Both the position numbers and the translations under genes were made by a program. From AC-37 sp036382905 (GTDB lineage: Bacteria > Actinomycetota > Thermoleophilia > Solirubrobacterales > Thermoleophilaceae): DNA of 39,482 nucleotides. The stretch is from positions 1-39,482 of the forward strand of contig DASVPL010000302.1 in the NCBI GenBank assembly GCA_036382905.1. The letters are read 5' to 3'. Under the pieces are notes generated by a model. It searched no databases and was not told the origin of the DNA. It saw only the letters and a program-made list of their open reading frames with translations. Below, one piece after another: positions 38,543 through 39,482 of this stretch. Each line of letters starts with the position of its first letter. The first letter of the stretch is position 1.

Positions 38543-39482
38543 CTATCGGCGCCCGGAGCGGACGGGCGTGCAGACCGACCTGCCGAGCCGCGGCAGCAGC
38601 TCGCGCGCGACTCGCTCGCCCGACCTGACGGCGCCGTCCATGTAGCCGTTCCAGTACGTCGAGGTCTCGGTGCCGGCCCAGTGAATCCGGCCGACCGGTG
38701 CGCGGATCGCCTCGCCGTAGTCGAGCAGCACGCCGGGCGGCGCGGCGCAGACCGGGCAGCCGCGCGTCCAGAGCTCGCTGTCCCAGAGCGCCTCCACGTA
38801 GCCCGTCGCGTTCAGCGCCTCTTCGCCGAAGTAGCTCGCGTAGTTCTCGAGCACGAGCCGGCGGCGCTCCTCGGGGCCGGTCCTGTCGAGCCGCCGCGCG
38901 GTGGTCGCCTCGACGAAGCCCATGATCACGCCGCGCGAGCCGTCCGGGGGCGAGTTGTCGAAGGTGACCTGCACCGGGCCGGTGTCGCTGACCACCTGCC
39001 CGTTCAGGCCGCGGTCGCGCCAGAAGGGCCGCTCGTAGACCGCCTGGACCTTGATGACCGATCCCATCGGCATCCGCTGGGTGAGCTGCTCGCGCATCCC
39101 CGGCAGCTTCGGGCTGTAGTCGATCCGGCCGGCGAGGTGCGGCGGGATCGCGACGACCACGCGCTGACCGGTGGCGGTGACGCCGTTCGCGTGGACCTCG
39201 ACGGACCCCTTGCGCTGCACGATGCGCCTGACCGGCGCATTCAGGCGGATCCGCTTGCCGAGCCGGCGGGCCAGCTCGAGCGGCACGCGCTGCGAGCCGC
39301 CGTGGAAGCGCAGCTCCTGCGCGCCGCCGGCGGTGTTCACAAGCCGGTCGAGGGTGCCGGGCGTCCCCTCGGTGCCCGCCGCCGCGATGTAGAAGAGGAC
39401 GAACAGCATCGACATGTCGCGCGGCTCGAACGAGAAGATCGCGGTGGTGGCCACGTCGATCAGGAAGCGCCCGCCCTCGGTG
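38543..39482 (-). CDS. flavin amine oxidase, C-terminal part (runs off the window)
   Basis: The reading frame is open through the right edge, so the N-terminal FAD-binding GxGxxG motif lies outside. The ~312 residues seen have the MAO-like C-terminal order: GGAQELRFHGGSQRVPLELARRLG, LNAPVRRIVQRKGSVEVHANG, VVVAIPPHLAGRIDYSP, GSVIKVQAVYERPFWRD and a final IHWAGTETSTYWNGYMDGAVRSGERVARELL, the FAD-contacting signature. It would oxidise amines with FAD. The Trp before AGTET and the STYWNGYMDGA stretch are typical of monoamine/putrescine oxidases. The start codon is not in the window. Confidence 0.88.
   Translation of the reverse strand, partial: TEGGRFLIDVATTAIFSFEPRDMSMLFVLFYIAAAGTEGTPGTLDRLVNTAGGAQELRFHGGSQRVPLELARRLGKRIRLNAPVRRIVQRKGSVEVHANGVTATGQRVVVAIPPHLAGRIDYSPKLPGMREQLTQRMPMGSVIKVQAVYERPFWRDRGLNGQVVSDTGPVQVTFDNSPPDGSRGVIMGFVEATTARRLDRTGPEERRRLVLENYASYFGEEALNATGYVEALWDSELWTRGCPVCAAPPGVLLDYGEAIRAPVGRIHWAGTETSTYWNGYMDGAVRSGERVARELLPRLGRSVCTPVRSGRR

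Noticed and set aside
1..39482. CRISPR array, insertion sequence or rRNA genes
   Set aside because: No regularly spaced repeat array, transposase frame with terminal inverted repeats, or rRNA-like sequence was seen by eye.

Overview
The window is a uniformly GC-rich stretch of bacterial chromosome. Dense genes, frequent 1-8 bp start/stop overlaps, GTG starts and the gene families present point to a high-GC actinobacterium. I would guess Thermoleophilia (Solirubrobacterales-like), but no rRNA or other phylogenetic marker is present, so this is inference. There is no CRISPR array, transposase, integrase or complete prophage.

Layout. (1) 94-945: an orphan Cys-rich protein on the minus strand. 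(2) 1204-5533: a tight plus-strand operon of a SnoaL-like protein, a YciI/DGPF protein, an ECF42-type sigma factor, two DUF899 thioredoxin-like proteins and a DUF2182 membrane protein. (3) 5622-6046: a hicB-hicA pair whose junction has lost both the hicB stop and the hicA start. (4) 6312-13314: a biosynthetic block with an enolase-superfamily enzyme, two ANL (AMP-forming) ligases, a SAM methyltransferase, a UbiA prenyltransferase and an SDR. The set resembles quinone or prenylated-aromatic metabolism, with no product assigned. (5) 13342-14919: a VRR-NUC-like protein with a changed active-site residue, DsbB and a LysE-type exporter. (6) 14815-16996: a minus-strand trio of a cupredoxin-like protein, a polytopic membrane protein whose predicted mature N-terminus is His, and a small anchored protein. 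(7) 17131-22496: housekeeping and envelope genes (GlsB-like, SRPBCC, secreted protein, PIG-V-like glycosyltransferase, DUF72, small membrane proteins, zincin). (8) 22631-26469: tRNA-Ser(GGA) followed by an accessory island. It has three imperfect repeats of the tRNA 3' end plus flank, a two-TM SLATT/DUF4231-like protein, two orphan genes and frameshifted remnants. (9) 26470-39482: a secreted EEP nuclease, an NfeD-like/flotillin pair, aldo/keto reductase, secreted glycoside-hydrolase/LamG protein, beta-carbonic anhydrase, a 1076-residue secreted protein, a lipoprotein, a 52-residue membrane peptide coupled to a papain-like enzyme, a secreted protein and the 3' part of a flavin amine oxidase that runs off the right edge.

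Two places look least described. One is the 6.3-13.3 kb ligase/prenyltransferase block. The other is the tRNA-Ser island with its triplicated att-like repeats. Recurrent small signals are also worth checking: two genes whose conserved N-termini can only be reached from CTG codons next to the upstream stop, a 4-bp ATGA coupling inside the decayed island, and terminator hairpins between converging genes.
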